DNA of 42,500 nucleotides, from positions 1 to 42,500 of the forward strand of contig CAJNDS010000891.1 of the NCBI GenBank assembly GCA_905221605.1. Reading direction: 5' to 3'. Below the pieces are notes generated by a model. The model made no database searches, had not been told where the DNA came from, and saw nothing but the letters and a program-made list of their open reading frames with translations. Both the position numbers and the translations under genes were made by a program. Shown one piece after another: positions 23,413 through 35,400 of this stretch. Every line of letters starts with the position of its first letter. Within the stretch, counting starts at the first letter, position 1. Origin of the DNA: Symbiodinium natans. Lineage: Eukaryota > Sar > Dinophyceae > Suessiales > Symbiodiniaceae.

Positions 23413-26400
23413 GTGACATTTTCTTGTGTGCACAATTCGGGGTCCCATGTTTAGCACCTTTGTGGAATCGTCAAAAAACTGTGAACAACCTACATGTTGC
23501 GACGAAGAAAGGAGAGCTTCACCCCAAAGTCTAAAGCCAGAGCTTAGGGGGTTTTAAGGTTTAGGGTTTAGGGGTTCAGGGGTTTAGGGTTCAGGGTTTA
23601 GGGTTAGGGTTGAGGGTTGAGGGTTGAGGGTTTAGGGGTTTGGGGGTCTAGCGTTGAAGGCCACAAACCCCCAAAACCCACCACGCGGCTCCACCCTAAA
23701 CCCTTAACCCTAAACCCGAACCCTAAACCCTGATCCCTAAACCCCAAACCCTAAAACCTCAAACCTTAACCCTAAGCCAGGGCACGGATGGCGGCAAAGG
23801 CTGAATCTGTTGCGCGGATGTCTTGCACGTTCACCTGAGTCTGAGGTTGGAACCATGGGCCCTTCGTATGGTCCCCTACCCTCTTGTTTAAAGGGGTTTA
23901 ACGTTTGGGTTTAGGGGCTAGGGGTTAGGGTTTCGGGCGATTTAAAGGGATCCGAAGTATGGGCCCTTGTTACGTATAGTGTATATAAGGGTTATAAACC
24001 CGAAACCCGAAACCCTAAACCCTAAACCCCCAAACCCGAAACCCTAAACCCTAAACCCTAAACCCCAAACCCCAAACCCTAAACCCTAAATAACAGGGGA
24101 CCCAGACTGAAGGCCGATGCTTCGCATTCCCTCCCGAGGCAGATATCCCCAGGGTTCAGGGCTTAGGGTTCTCGGGTCTAGGCTGCTAGGGTTGAAGGTT
24201 TAGGGTTTAGGGCTAGGGTTTAGGGCTAGGGTTTAGGGCTGAGGGTTTAGACTGCTTTAGGGTGTAGGGCTTAGAAGGTTTAGGATTTCGGGTTTAGGGT
24301 TTAGGGTTTAAAGGGCCCAGTCCTAGGTTGAAAGGGTTTCGTTGGTAGGGAGGTCGAAGCTTGGGACCGTTCATCCGGCCACTGAAACTGCTCCAAACCC
24401 TAAACCCTAAACCCTAAACCCTAAACCCTAAACCCTAAACCCTAAACCCTAAACCCTAAACCCTAAACCCTAAACCCTAAACCCTAAACCCTAAACCCTA
24501 AACCCTAAACCCTACGTAGTTCCTGAGTTCATAGGCCCCCAAAAAAGTGCACACTTTCAGATCTATAGGGGATTCGAGTATCCCAAAAAGTGTAAACTTT
24601 CAGTTCTACAGGGGATTATGGTATCCCAAAAAGTGTAAAGCGTACTCACTCAGCTACTAAGCCCATGGTCTAGGTTTGAAAGGTCAGGGACCCGAAACTT
24701 GAGCTTAGGGCTTAGGTTTAGGGTTTAGGGTTTAGGGTTTCGGGTTTCGGGTGTGCAAGTCCTATTCGCTTGCTCGGGTGTACCTGGGCTAGGGTTTAGG
24801 GTTTAGGGTTTATCACCCTACGCGGTAAAGTGGAGCGACCGTCCGTATGTACGGCCCAAATCGGGAACACAGTGATCCACTAAACGCCCTAACTCCTGAA
24901 AGCCTAGCTCTGAAACAAAGCCTTTCGTAATCCATATCCTTCGGGAGCATATATGATCCTGAACCCTAAACCCTGAACCCTAAACCCTCAGCCCCAAACC
25001 CTAAAACCCTAAACCCTAAACCCTAAACCCCAAACCCCAAACCCTAAACCCACGAGCCAAGACTGGTGTCTCTGAGGCCGGGCGGCAAGTTGTGCCGCCA
25101 CAGCGCTGCTGTCGCCACCTCCCCGATTGGAGCCCCAGGTCACCTAAGCTGCTCTTAGAAGGCAGGGTTTAGGGTTTAGGGTTTAGGGTTTAGGGTTTAG
25201 GGTTTAGGGTTTAGGGTTTAGGGTTTAGGGTTTAGGGCTTAGGGCTTAGGGCTTAGGGTTTAAGGCTGAGGAATTTGGAAGGCTTAGGGATTTGTAGGGT
25301 TCAGGGCCCAGGAGTTGCAGGGTTTCTGGATTTATGCGGCTTTCTTGCTTATAGGTCTCAGGCCTGATGCTCTCTAGGGATTTATAGGGTTTTGGGGGTT
25401 AGGGTTTAGGGTTTAGGGTTTAGGTTTAGGATTTAGGGTTTAGGGTTTTTGGTTTAGGGTTTAGGGTTTAGGGTTTAGGAATTCGAAGGCTTCGGGATTT
25501 CTAGGGTGTAGGGGTTCAGGGATTTGCCGAGACGAGGCTTGGGATTTGGGTTTCGGGGGTTTAGGGGTGGAAGAGACGGAGCTTCGGGTGCTTTAGGGTC
25601 TAGGGTTTAGGGTTTAGGGTCTAGGGTCTAGGGTTTAGGGTTCAGGGTTCAGGGTTCAGGGTTTAGGGTTTAGGGTTTAGGGTTTAGGGTTTTCGGGTTT
25701 AGGGATAGATGGCCGGATGTTTGGGGGCTTGGGGTCTTAGGGTTTCGGGGATGTGGGACGTATATTTGAGGGCTTGTGTCTGCGGCTTTGCGGCTGTGAG
25801 GTCTGATGATTTAGACCCTAAACCCTAAACCCTAAACCCTAAACCCTTTAGGCTTTACATGCCCACAACAGCTCACCCGAAACCCGAAACCCGCAACGTC
25901 CCTAAAAAGCATCCCTAAACCCTAAACATCCCTAACACTGAACATCCCTAAACCCCCAACCCCAAACCCTAAACATCCCCAAACCCCAAACCCCAAACCC
26001 CAAACCCCAAACCCCAAACCCCAAACCCCAAACCGTAAACCCTACACACTGCGAGCGGCTGCTCCGCCGTCGCTGCGGAGCGCGGCGAAGGCCATCGCTG
26101 AGGCGCAGATGCTGCGGACGTCCTTGAGCTCACCTCACCCAGACTTCTGTATCCTTAAGATTTAGTTTAGGGCTTAGGGCTTAGGGCTGAGGGCTTAGGG
26201 CTTAGGGCTTTAGGGCTTAGGGCTTAGGGCTGAGGGCTTAGGGCTTAGGGCTTCGGGCTTTCTTAGGGCTTAGGGTCTCGGGTTTAGGGGTACTCATTGG
26301 GGTTTAGTAGGGCTTGAGGGAACGAGGCAGCCTGCATAATCCCTTGAAGGGTATATGTATACATAGGGGGAAATACGGTGCCTAAATGCCTCATTAGCTA

Positions 26401-29400
26401 GACAGGGATTCAGGAGGTTGGTGAGTGAGGGGTTCAAGGTTTAGAGCCCTAAGCCCTAAACTTTCAACCCCTAAACCCTGAACCCTCAACCCTAAACCCT
26501 AAGATCTCGGGATCTGGTCTGGTCTACTTGGGTATGATGGGTTTATGGTTTTGGGCTTGGGGTGTCGAGTCTTAGGTAAGGGGGTCCAGAACGCCCCAGC
26601 GAAAGCTGATGATCAAATATGGGACGAGCCGACCTTGAACGCTGCTGCTGTCACCGCCGGCATAGAAGGCTCCCCAGGTGACCTGAGGGTTTAGGGTTTA
26701 GGGTTTAGAAACTAGGGCTGGGAATCAGCGTTTAGCGTGGAGGATCGTACGCTCATTTTTGGATTCAAGCTCTATTTTGGACCTTTGACGCTGGCTGAGC
26801 CTCTTTAAAATGCGAAAGAACAAGAGTCCTAAAAAGAGACCCTTATTTGCGACAACCTGAATTTTGCGCTTCGCGCTTCGCGCTTGAGAGATTCCCCTAC
26901 CAGGGAAGCCCTATAAGCCTTAAACCCTAAGCCGGGTGTAGGGTTTAAGGTTTAGGGTTTAACGGAAGGGTTTAGGGTTTAGGATTGAGGGTCTAGGGTT
27001 TTACCCCTCAAGTATTAAGGATACTTGATGCGGGGGATATTGAGCGGCATCTTAGCGGGGTGCCTGATGCCCCAAAGCCTTCGAGCCTTAAACTCTTAGA
27101 GGGAAGTCAGTAGTACATGGTCTGGACCCGAATCCCGAAACTCTATGTAAACCCCATGACCTTAGGGTTTAGGGCTCCCTCAACCCTAAACCCTAAACAC
27201 CCCAAACTCCAAACCCCAAACCCCAAACCCTAAACCCTAAACCCCAAACGAAGACCGAGGGGCCACCGTGCCATCCTTGCGAAGTGCCGCGAAGGCCGCG
27301 TGATTGGCGAAGACCTCCTTGACGTCCTTCAAGGCGTTAGGGTTTAGGGTTTAGGGTTTAGGGTTTAGGGTTTAGGGTTTAGGGATTAGGGATTAGGTAT
27401 TAGGGTTTAGAGTTTGTTCAGGTTCATGGTTTTCAAGATGAGCTCCTACCATGCAGGGGCGCAGTGACACAAGATTCGGGCCGTTTAGGATTCAGGGTTC
27501 AGGGTTCAGGGTTCAGGGTTCAGGGTTCAGGGTTTAGGGCTCAGGGTTTAAGGCCTGCTTTTTGAGCAGGCGCCCTGTAAATCTTTCTGGCCCTCCAAAA
27601 ACACAGACCTTTGCATCTTCTGCCACCAAGAGCAGCTCATCCACAAAGTTTGGGGGGAAACCCTAAACCCTAAACCCTAAACCCTAAACCCTAAACCCTG
27701 AACCCTGAACCCTGAACCCTGAACCCTGAACCCTGAACCCTAAACCCTAAACCCTAAACCCTAAACCCTAAACCCTAAACCCTAAACCCTAAACCCTAAA
27801 CCCTAAACCCTAAACCCTAAACCCTAAACCCTAAACCCTAAACCCTAAACCCTTCCCTTGGCTTGGAGGTTCATGGTACTTAGTAAGCCAATTGTACCTG
27901 TACTTATAACCCAATTCTAGCCCTATTAGGGTACTTAAGGGGCTTCTATGTGGGTTATAACTACACTTATAATGGGTTACTAAGTAAGTACCCTGAACCT
28001 CCAAGTAGGGTTTAGAGTTTAAGCTGGGTCGCCCAGTAACCGAGGATTAAAAAGGGTGCATATTTTTTGCTTAAAGGGGTTGATAAGGGAACAAAAACCC
28101 CTCAAAAAGGGAATGCAGGGTACCACTAGGGTTTAGGGTTTCGGGTTTAAGTAGGGCAAGCCCAAAAGCCCTATAAGCCTAAACCCCAGACCCTGAACTT
28201 GGGTAGGCTTGGGGGCCCTATAACCCTAAACCCTAAACCCTAAACCCCAAACCCTAAACCCTAAACCCTAAACCTTTATAAGAATGATACAGGGGATCAA
28301 GGATGATAAAAGCTTGAAAATAATTTTCAAACCTACCCCTGTGAACCTTGAACACTATAATCATACACTGCAGACATTGAGATGGCGTGATGTGCCTGCA
28401 ATGCCATCTACGACCCTAGACCCTCAACACCCCAAAGGGTAGGCTTGGACACTAGACCCAAGAGCAACCCAGGAATAGAAAGGGTGCACTTTTTGCTGCA
28501 AAGGAGCTGACATAAGGGAACAAGCTAAGCCCTAAAAAAGGGACCAGAGCCTGCCTTGGGTCTTGGTCCTGGTACACCCTAAACTTGGCTGACTTCTGAA
28601 CCCCTCCGAAAAGTTTAACGTTTCGGCTCCATACTGTAGTCTCTACAGAAACCCAAAACGTTAACGTCCTAAGAGACAGCCAGAAGAAAGCCAAGTCAAC
28701 ACCTCAAAACGGGAGGCTCGCCCTAAACCCTAAACCCTAAACCCTCAACCCTAAACCCCAACTGAAAATGAGCTCGCGCACCTTCAGCTCGGCTTGGACG
28801 GCTTTACCTTGCTCGCGGCGCCCCCGAAGTCTACGAGGCTTACGTTGGGGGGGGGGGGGGGGGGGGCTTGGGGGTTTGGAATTAGGGTTTAGGGATTAGG
28901 GTTTAGGGATTAGGGTTTAGGGATTAATGATTAGGGTTTAGGGGTTTGTTTTTTAGGGGTCTGTTTGTGGATTAGGTTCGGGGTTTAGGGTTTGGGGTTT
29001 GGGATTTGGGGTTTGGGGTTTAGGGGTTTTAGGGTTTAGGGCCTAGGGCTTAGGGTTTAAGGACTGCTGAGCTTTTTAGGGCTTCCAGGGTCAAAAGGGC
29101 GTAAGCCCTAACTAGGGCTCTGAGGGACAAGGGTTTGGACGGCTAAGGTGGTAGGTACCCTTGGGTCTGAGTTTCAAGACCCTTGGGTTTGAGGACCCTT
29201 TTAAAGATTCCGAAGGCAGTATAATCAGGACCATATTATCTAGGGCTTCTCCCTTGGACCCTTAAGGTTGTGCCCTTGGGATTTAGGGTCCCTTCTTACG
29301 GATCCCGAAGGTAGTGTCAGGGCCAGATTCAGAGTACATTCAGGCAAACCTTGAGGGGTGCCCTAAACCCTAAACCCTAAACCCTAAACCCTAAACCCTA

Positions 29401-32400
29401 AACCCTAAACCCTAAACCCTAAACCCTAAACCCTAAACCCTAAACCCTAGGGATACGATTCTTAATCCCTTGAGGGGTGTATACAGGGCTTCCCTCAGAG
29501 CCCAAAGCCTTCTGCTGTTCTCTTGTTAGCCCCGCCAGCCATATAACTGTAATGTTTTTTTGGGGGGAAGTTGATGACTGTAACCCTAAATCCTGAACCC
29601 TGAAGCCTATAGGGCTTGGGGTTTAAGGTGTCAAGTTTAGCCCTGAAACCCTAAACCCTAAACCCTAAACCCTAAACCCCAAACCGTAAACCCTAAACCC
29701 TAAACCCTAAACCCTTAGAAAACGAGCGCAAACAATATCCAGGGTACTGTCGCCACCGCTATGCGCTGCGCCCCAAGTCACCTGAAGGGTTCGTGTGAAA
29801 ACATGCTCTAAGGGTTTAAGGTTTAGGGTTTAGGTCTAATTGGGAAAAGGGTTTAGAGCTTTGAGGGTTTGAGCTCTGAGGGTCTGCTGGTCTGGATACT
29901 TTTCCCTAGAAGGATGCTCCTCTAAACCAATCGGGTCACCCTAAGCACCATCCCCCAAACCCAAAACCCAAAACCCAATGTGAATGACCTTATTCCTGGT
30001 CATTGTGCCCACCCATGCCAGTGGGCATGCCCATCACTTCGGGCACCCCTGCTGACATGACGCGTGCACCTTAAGGGCCGAGCACCTTCCGCACCCAAAA
30101 CCCAAAACCCGAAACCCGAAACCCTAAACCCAAGTAGTTACATTGAAACCTCTGTCATGAGGTGTCTTTGGGGTTTGGGGTTTAAGGTTTAGGTTTAGGG
30201 AATAGGGTTTAGGGTTTAAATTCAACAAAGGCCTCGCATTTTCATAGGAGCCACCAGAGTCCCTAAACCCAGCACCAAACTCAACCCGAAAAGCCGAAAC
30301 ATGGAACCCCCTAAACCCTAATCCCGTACACCCCTAGACCGCTAAACTCTAAACCCCAAATCCTAAACCCTAAACCCTAAACCCAAATAACACCATTAAC
30401 CCTGAACCCTAAACCCTGCACACCCGCCGTCGGGGCTCTAGCCTCGTATAATCTGTGGGCTGAGCTTGGTGCAGCTTCCGCCAAACACTCTGATCTTGAG
30501 TTCTTAGGCTTACTTCTCCAATAACCAGGGGAAAAACGGTCAAACTTTCTTATTCCTACTAAAAAGGAAACCCAAAAAGTTTTAAGTTCAACTATTGGCT
30601 AAGAAAGTAGGTGGCTCAAGAACAAGCCCCAAGAACAGCCTGGAAAGTTTAGGGCTTAGGGCTTTGGACTTAGGGCTTGTGGCTTAGGGCTTAGGATTTG
30701 TGAAGGGTACTCTTTTGGTTTTACCGGGGCTTCTAAGGGAACCTAAACCCTAAACAAAACCGGGAACAAGGGCCTATTCTGGTAAGGGGTATACTGGGTA
30801 CAGGGCACGAAGGGTTGTATAAGGGTTCAGGGGTATATGGTGGAAAGTATGTACTTCCAGACTGTCTTTCACGCAGGATAGGACCTCGTGCTGCCTCAAC
30901 TGCTCGCTTGTAGGCCCTTCTTCCCTTTTCTGAACAGTGTTTACGTTCCCTTATTATTAGCCCCTTTAAACCAAAAGGGTAGTTACCCTTTATAAACCCT
31001 AAACCCCGAAACCCTAAATTCCCAAGAAACCCTCTTTAAACCAGAAAGGGTACCCTTTGTAAATTCTAAACCCCGAAACCCAAAATTCCCAAGAAACCCT
31101 CAATGCTTGGCTGCACTTAGGAAGGTAGCTAAAAAATGAATTTTTAGCTGCCTTACTCAGAAACCCAATAAGGCCAAAAAGGCTACGGATCTAAAGTTAC
31201 GGTAAAGCACCACAAAGAATGCAGACAGCTCAAGTCCAGGCGCCACAGAGCCATCCGCACGAAGGGCAGCAAAGGCCGCATGTGTCGCACGGATCTCGCG
31301 CACGTGCGTGAGAGCTTCGTGGACCTGGGTTTAGGGTTTAGGGGTTTAGGGGTTTAGGGGTTTAGGGGTTTAGGGGTTTAGGGTTTAGGGTTTAGGGTTT
31401 AGGGTTTAGGGTTTAGGGTTTAGGGTTTAGCGTCTACAGGGTCTACGGTCTAGGGCTTAGGGTCTGGGGCTAATGGAGGTTTGTCGCGTTGATAAGGGTT
31501 GAGGGCTTAGGCCTTGAGGTTCAAGTAGGGGTTAGGGTTTAGGGTTTAGGGTTTAGGGTTTAGGTCTTTAAAGGCTGAAGGCGTGAGGGGGCTTGGCAAG
31601 TTCAGGGTTCGAGGTCCTCAGGGCGCATCGGGATCAGAGCTTGCGGCTCAGGGCTTAGGGTTTAGAGTGTTAGGGTTCAGGGTTTAGGGTTTAGGGTTTA
31701 GGGTTTAGGGTTTAGGGTTCAGGGTTCAGGGTTTAGCGTTCAGGGTTTAGGGTTTAGGGTTTAGGGTTTAGGGTTTAGGGGTTGGGGTTTATAGGGTGTT
31801 AGGGTTTTAGGGTGCTGCCTTCCGACCACACCCTGCAGCAGACCTCTGAACGTGGTAAAAAACCCTAGCAATCCCTACACCCTAAGCTTTCGTCCCTTCC
31901 CCCTATGATGAAACGGGCGCCCCCCCCCCCCCCAATAGAAACTCGAAATGTGCTTTTTAATACTAGGGATGCTTTTATCCATATGCAATCTTTTGGGTCA
32001 GGGTTTAGATTGGCTTGAAGGTTTTCGCGGGCCTGAACCCCCCCAAATTCGCAATAGGGTTTAGAAGGCGGGGTCGGTTTCGGCAGGATTTCCGGAAAGT
32101 GTTTTTACAATCAGGCAGTGTTTAATACAAGTGGAAGGGATTAGCCCCAAAACCCTAGCTCTAAACCCCAAACCCCAAACCCTAAACCCCAAACCCCAAA
32201 CCCCAAACCCTAAACCCTAAACCCTAAACCCTAAACCCTAAACCCTAGCCCTAAACCCAAACCCCGAACCTCAAACACGTCTTCTTCCGGACTCCGAGGG
32301 GCAACGCTGCTGTCTCCGCCACAGAGGGCGTCGCCCCAACAAACCTGAGGCACCCTAAACCCTAAACCCTAAACCCTAAACCCTGCTTCAAACCCTTGAG

Positions 32401-35400
32401 GGTTTAGGGGTTAGGGTTAAGGGTTTGGGGTTTAGGGCTTAAGGTTTGGGACTTGGGGTTTAGGGATCAGAGTAGGCTAAGGGTGCAGGGTTGAGGGGTT
32501 GTAGGGCGGCCTTGTCCCAAGCAGTCTGCGAATGCCTGAATGCTTACACTAAACTCCAGAAAGTTGGAACATGGTTTAAGCATGGTTAGAGCTGGGATTC
32601 CCTTTAGTATGCCTTTTGGGTTTGGAGTTTCCTGTATGTTTGGTGGCTTGTGGAGCTGCAGGCTTAGATTCCCTACACCCAGAAACCCCTAAACCCGAAA
32701 TCCTAAACCCCCAACCCTAAAGCCTGAAGCTTAAATCCCCCACTGGATAAACCTTAAACCTTAATCCCTCAGCCTCAAACCCCAAACCCCAAACCCTAAA
32801 CCCTAAATCCAAACCCCTAAGCCCTAGACCCCAAACCGGGCCCAAAGCCCTGCAGGCGGGCTCACTATCAGGGACGCGTTTGCATGGTTTTGACGCTTCA
32901 CCATGCGCCCGCCCACTTTTCCACTTCTAAAGGGGGTGCCTGAATACGTGGCCTGCGCATGGTCTTCGCATGATTTCGCATTGCCCTCTTACACTCTTCT
33001 TTCATTCTTTGCCCGTTGTTCAACATGGTACAAACGACGGAACGCAGTGACTGCGTTCCGCACCTATTTTTCTTTGTGTGCGGGTGGGGGGGGGTGGGGG
33101 GTGGGGGGGGGTTGATTACATCCATCTCGTGCGTGTTTTTTTTATCTGCAGCTCACATTCACCGACCGCCTGCGGCCAATCGGTTTTCCCATGAAAAGAA
33201 AAACACAAATTCATCGGCCTGTGTGGGGTTTCGTAGTATTGTTGAAGCGCTGTGTGTGCGAAAGGCGAGAGCGCGGTGTGCAAATGGAGAAAACCAAAAG
33301 TTGATTTTGTTTTCGGAAGAAAGGCTAATGGTTACCATGGGACTGTCGCAAATGCAACAGTACTTCAAATTTCCTTCCCGAAACCTTTTTTTACCCTGGA
33401 CCGCAAAACACAAAACCTCGAAAACACCGATACGAAACCATCCCCGATAGTGAGCCCGCCGGGAAAACCCCAAACCCCAACCCCCAAACCCTGAAGCCCA
33501 ACCCCACACCCCAAACCCCAAACCCCAAACCCTAAACCCTAAATCCCTAAACCCTCAACCCTAAATCCCAACCCCAAACCCTAAACCCTAAACCCCAAAC
33601 CCTAAACCCTATGAAGCCGAAAGCGCCACGGATCCATCGCCGCGAATCGAGGCGAAGGCACCTCACCCGGCAGCGACGTAGGGTTTAGGGTTTAGGGTTT
33701 AGGGTTTAGGGTTTAGGGTTTAGGGTTTAGGGTTTAGGGTTTAGGGTTTAGGGTTTAGGGTTTAGGGTTTAGGGTGGAGGGTTTAGGGTGGGTTTAGGGT
33801 TTACGGTTTAGGGTTTAGGGTTTAGGGTTTAGGGTTTAGGGTTTGGGGTTTGGGGTTTAGGGTTTAGGGTTTCAGGTTTAGGGTTTGGGGTTTAGGGTTT
33901 AGGGTCTATTCGACCCCTCCAGTTCGTTCATCCCAGAGCCAGGGGCATTTTAGGGATTGGACTTTTGCGTTCATCTGTGTGTGGGCACAGGGCTCTTAGG
34001 GTTTGTATGGCTCCCTGATCCCCCAAACCCCCAAAATCTGATCCCACAACCCCTAAACCCTACAACCCCGAAGCCCACCCCCAGGCAAAACTCCGGACCC
34101 CAAACCCTAAACTCTTGCGGATTGTTGCGGTCTCGGGTTTGGGGTTTAGGGTTTAGGGTTTAGGGTTTAGGGTTTAGGGCTTGACACGTCCCGCCAGGGG
34201 CACGGGAGCGCCGGTGGATGAAGTTCGCGGAGGGTCGTGCCATGGCAGACACGAGGTCGCCATCCTCCCAGGGAAGAAGCAGGGTTCAGGGTTTACAAAA
34301 TGTAGGTGGGGTTTAGGGTTTACGGGGGAGCTGGGTTTCGGGGGGTCCAGGCCTATGAAGGGTTTTGGGATTAGGGTGGGGTGTCTGGGCCGTGGCTTGA
34401 AGTAAACAAACCTCAAACTTGGAATCCTAATTAACCCGCTTCCCTAGGGCTCGAAGGGCTCTTAGTTGCGGTCTTTTGGGGCCCAAAGGCCCTCCGATGC
34501 AAGGAATTTTTAGGGCTGTGTTGAGCATTAGGGTTTCCGGCAACCCTAGTACGAAAGGAGGGAACCAGCCCAAATGACCAGGCAAACGGCCATTCTGTGT
34601 GGCGTGGCAATAGAAAGTCTTCCTACCCTTTTTACATACCCAGATCTTCCAAAACCCCTTGAATAAGGAATATACCCTAATTTATACCAAAGACCCTGAT
34701 TGTGAATTAGTGTATATTCCATTCCTTAATTAAGGGGTTTGGAAGATCTGGGTACTTGCTTCCTTTTGTTTTTACAAGAAACTGAAGGCGAATCATGGGC
34801 TTTGGTGTCATCTAGGCAGTGTGATGACACAGTGCAGCCTAAACCCTAAACCCTCAACCCTAGACCCTAAACCCTAGAAACTAACCCTGAACCCTACGCC
34901 CTGAAGGCTAACCCCCTAGACCCTAGCCGCTAGACCCTAGCCAACTCGACCAGGTCAAAACCCTACACCCTACAGACCTGAACCCTAAACCCTACACCCT
35001 ACACCCTACACCCTACACCCTACACCCTAAACCCTAAACCCTAAACCCTAAACCCTAAACCCTAAACCCTAAACCCTAAACCTAAACCCTAAACCCTAAA
35101 CCCTAAACCCTAAACCCTAAACCCTAAACCCTAAACCCTAAACCCTAAACCCTAAACCCTAAACCCTAAACCTAAACCCTAAACCCTAAACCCTAAACCC
35201 TAAACCCACGGTCTCCTCAAGCCCGGCTTCTTCCAAGGTGTCCGAGCCTTTGAGAAGTGCTCCGCCTGTGAGTTGCTTGGAGTTTTTGGCTGGGGCCGGC
35301 GGGTTTAGGGTTTAGGGTTTAGGATTTAGGGTTTAGGGTTTAGTTTTTAGGGTTCCGGGTTTGAGGGTTGGGCTTGAAGGTCATCCGGTAGTGCGTAGGT

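Noticed and set aside
24090-24155. An extra repeat exon (minus strand starts TGGGGATATCTGCC)
   Set aside because: After TGG GGA the reading lacks GGDSS and no gap exists between exons 14 and 15 in the repeat consensus.
35205-35300. Plus-strand reading of the exon 4 island
   Set aside because: No known motif, whereas the minus strand gives a clear ubiquitin-like segment that joins both neighbours in phase.
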